Of a DNA stretch of 6,703 bases, positions 5,375 to 6,703 are shown in pieces (the first letter of the stretch is position 1; each line of letters begins with the position of its first letter). Position numbers and translations under genes: made by a program. Origin of the DNA: an uncultured bacterium (GTDB taxonomy: Bacteria > Verrucomicrobiota > Lentisphaeria > Victivallales > UBA1829); assembly GCA_900549045.1 (NCBI GenBank), contig URNE01000132.1:1-6703 (forward strand). The letters are read 5' to 3'. The notes beneath the pieces are model-generated. The model saw nothing but the letters and a program-made list of their open reading frames with translations, ran no database searches and had not been told where the DNA came from.

Positions 5375-6703
5375 GGAGTTTTCCCCAGATTGATGATGGT
5401 GTATTCTCCCATGGAGGCGGGAACGACGACCATATCCATGTATTTCGCATGATAAGATTTTGCGGGATCTTTTCTGGAACAGACGAGGATTTCCTCTCCC
5501 TGGACCAGGACGAGGACATGGAACCTGGTTCCCTGCGTATCATCGGAGATTTCGCGGTCGAACGAGAAGCGGCGCAGGCTGAAGTAGATCAGATCGTGTT
5601 CGCCCACAATCTCCTCTTTCCAGCCTTCACCCTCGCGGACGGTGCGCGGTTTCGGACGGAGGACGCCGTCGATGACGCTCCTGCGGCGGTCGGCGGCAAG
5701 AACATTTTTGCCGTGAATCGAGTGAATCGGGCGCGGGTTTCCGTCGAGGTCTTTGCGCAGGTAATCGTAAAGCTTGAACGTGTAGCTTCCGATTGTGTAG
5801 CTTCCGATTTCCAGAACGACCTGATTGCGTCCGGAGGCGTGAATGGTTCCGCCGGGGAGCAGGAACTGGTCGCCCTCTTCGCTCGGGAAACTGTTGACGA
5901 ATTTGTCGTGGTCGAACGGAATGTGTTCTTTTTCCGCCTTCTCGATGCAGCGGAAGAATTCATCCGCATTGCAGTCGTCCTGAAGTCCGAGATAGGTTTT
6001 TGAGCCGGCGGTTTTGACACAGTAGTAACTTTCATCCTGCTGGAACGGTTCGCCGAAGTGTTCCGCATTGTAGGCTTTCGGCGGGTGAACCTGAATGGAC
6101 ATGTTTCCGCTTCCGCCGTAGGTGTCGTCGTAGTTGAAGCGGATCGGAAAGACGTGTCCGAAGCGGGCGACGCTTTCCGCACCCATGAGCGCTTCCGCCT
6201 CCTGTTTGAAGAAGGTGGAGAAGGGAATGTTGAAGGTGTCCTTGCCGACCTTGATCTGAAGGCTGACTTCGTTCGGAATCATGTCGAAGACCCACGCGCA
6301 GTTGCGCATGTCGTCGGGGAGATGACGCAGCTGTTTGACAAAGGTTCCGCCCCAGACGCCCTCCAGGTAGACCGGCGTGCAACGGAACGGAGACTGCACC
6401 TGAATGCGGAAGACCTCTTTCAGGGCATCAAGCGGAAGCATTTTCATGCGGTCGCTCATGTTGTCGTCGATGTAATATGCGACGCCGTTGTTCCGGATCA
6501 GGTTCTGACGGTGCAGCATGGCGATTTCGTAATCGTAATAGTACATGCGGCGGAAAATGTAAGGAAGTGTGCGCTTCTTTTCCGTATCGCCGAAGTTGCG
6601 GACCTTGTGTTCGCGGATGCGGAGTGTGGTTTCGAGAGGGGTGACATCAAGAAATACCGCAAGGTCACCATCTTCGCGGAAAGCGGAGACAGCGGAGCCG
6701 AAC
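5344..6703 (-). CDS. Class I mannose-6-phosphate isomerase-like protein with extra N-terminal domain, 5' truncated
   Basis: The C-terminal 400 residues (numbered from the Met at 6546) are a type I phosphomannose isomerase-like cupin protein, which would interconvert mannose-6-phosphate and fructose-6-phosphate. Metal-ligand motifs are in place: Gln152 and His154 in MSIQVHPP, Glu172 in QQDESYY, and His236 in LPGGTIHASG. The segments PVYLEGVWGG (58-67) and LYDYLRKDLDGNPRP (259-273) are also family-like. Met6546 is not the true start: the frame stays open for 52 more codons to the window edge, and that sequence (AVFLDVTPLETTLRIREHK and RNFGDTEKKRTLPYIFRR) resembles the post-Walker-B strand and arginine-rich lid region of P-loop nucleotide or nucleoside kinases. 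I recall long two-part isomerases of this type in Bacteroidota-like genomes, but the fusion cannot be proved here. It is the first visible gene of the - strand operon, and its stop (TAA, 5346-5344) lies inside the kinase gene. Isomerase family is confident; catalytic activity is likely but unproven. Confidence 0.87.
   Translation of the reverse strand, partial: FGSAVSAFREDGDLAVFLDVTPLETTLRIREHKVRNFGDTEKKRTLPYIFRRMYYYDYEIAMLHRQNLIRNNGVAYYIDDNMSDRMKMLPLDALKEVFRIQVQSPFRCTPVYLEGVWGGTFVKQLRHLPDDMRNCAWVFDMIPNEVSLQIKVGKDTFNIPFSTFFKQEAEALMGAESVARFGHVFPIRFNYDDTYGGSGNMSIQVHPPKAYNAEHFGEPFQQDESYYCVKTAGSKTYLGLQDDCNADEFFRCIEKAEKEHIPFDHDKFVNSFPSEEGDQFLLPGGTIHASGRNQVVLEIGSYTIGSYTFKLYDYLRKDLDGNPRPIHSIHGKNVLAADRRRSVIDGVLRPKPRTVREGEGWKEEIVGEHDLIYFSLRRFSFDREISDDTQGTRFHVLVLVQGEEILVCSRKDPAKSYHAKYMDMVVVPASMGEYTIINLGKTPCKATKTMLK
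5780..5809. repeat. Perfect 15-bp tandem duplication in the isomerase gene
   Basis: The 15-mer GTGTAGCTTCCGATT (+ strand) occurs twice without a gap, at 5780-5794 and 5795-5809. In the protein it gives IGSYT-IGSYT in the segment LEIGSYTIGSYTFKLYDY, shortly after the metal-ligand His236. It keeps the frame. It may be a recent slippage duplication of five codons, or an ancestral segment whose two halves use identical codons by chance. Confidence 0.85.

Noticed and set aside
6544..6546. ATG as start of the isomerase
   Set aside because: Coding sequence with protein-like composition continues upstream to the window edge without a stop, and no convincing ribosome binding site precedes this ATG.
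1..6703. Mobile element, CRISPR array, tRNA or rRNA
   Set aside because: No transposase, integrase, regularly spaced repeat series, cloverleaf or rRNA-like sequence was recognised on either strand.

Overview
The window contains one 5'-truncated gene on the + strand at the left and, convergent to it, a block of four genes on the - strand that reads from the right edge leftwards and looks like a sugar-utilisation cluster. The DNA is moderately GC-rich, genes are tightly packed, and AGGGA/GAGAG-type ribosome binding sites and a sigma70-type promoter are visible, so it is a bacterium. From remembered resemblance only, the long mannose-6-phosphate-isomerase type, the two-domain SGNH hydrolase and the GH42/ROK combination suggest a Lentisphaerota/Verrucomicrobiota- or Bacteroidota-like gut or environmental organism. 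That placement is tentative.

Left part (1-1183, +): the C-terminal ~393 residues of a CorC/HlyC (CNNM/DUF21 + CBS pair + CorC_HlyC) membrane protein, open at the window's left edge. Positions 1184-1335 are a convergent intergenic gap with no convincing terminator. It holds one candidate 31-codon ORF on the - strand, directly behind the hydrolase gene. The CorC gene looks visibly more AT-rich than the sugar cluster.

Right part (1336-6703, -), in transcription order: (i) a type I phosphomannose isomerase-like protein running off the right edge, with extra N-terminal sequence resembling the end of a P-loop kinase; (ii) a ROK-family sugar kinase lacking the usual zinc motif, starting 31 bp inside gene (i); (iii) a GH42-type beta-galactosidase-like glycosidase whose ATG overlaps the kinase stop as ATGA; (iv) after an 89-bp gap with its own promoter and a 25-bp inverted repeat across the predicted transcription start, a cytoplasmic two-domain SGNH/GDSL esterase.

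The proposed joint role is intracellular use of a (possibly acylated) oligosaccharide: the esterase removes acyl groups, the GH42 enzyme releases a monosaccharide, the ROK kinase phosphorylates a hexose and the isomerase feeds it to fructose-6-phosphate. The families are well supported; the substrate and pathway are inference. No signal peptides are seen on genes (ii)-(iv), so import would need a transporter outside the window. No tRNA, rRNA, CRISPR array or mobile element was found. The most interesting items are the probable kinase-isomerase fusion, the promoter/operator-like element in front of the esterase, the zinc-motif-free ROK kinase, and a perfect 14-bp hairpin inside the GH42 gene.
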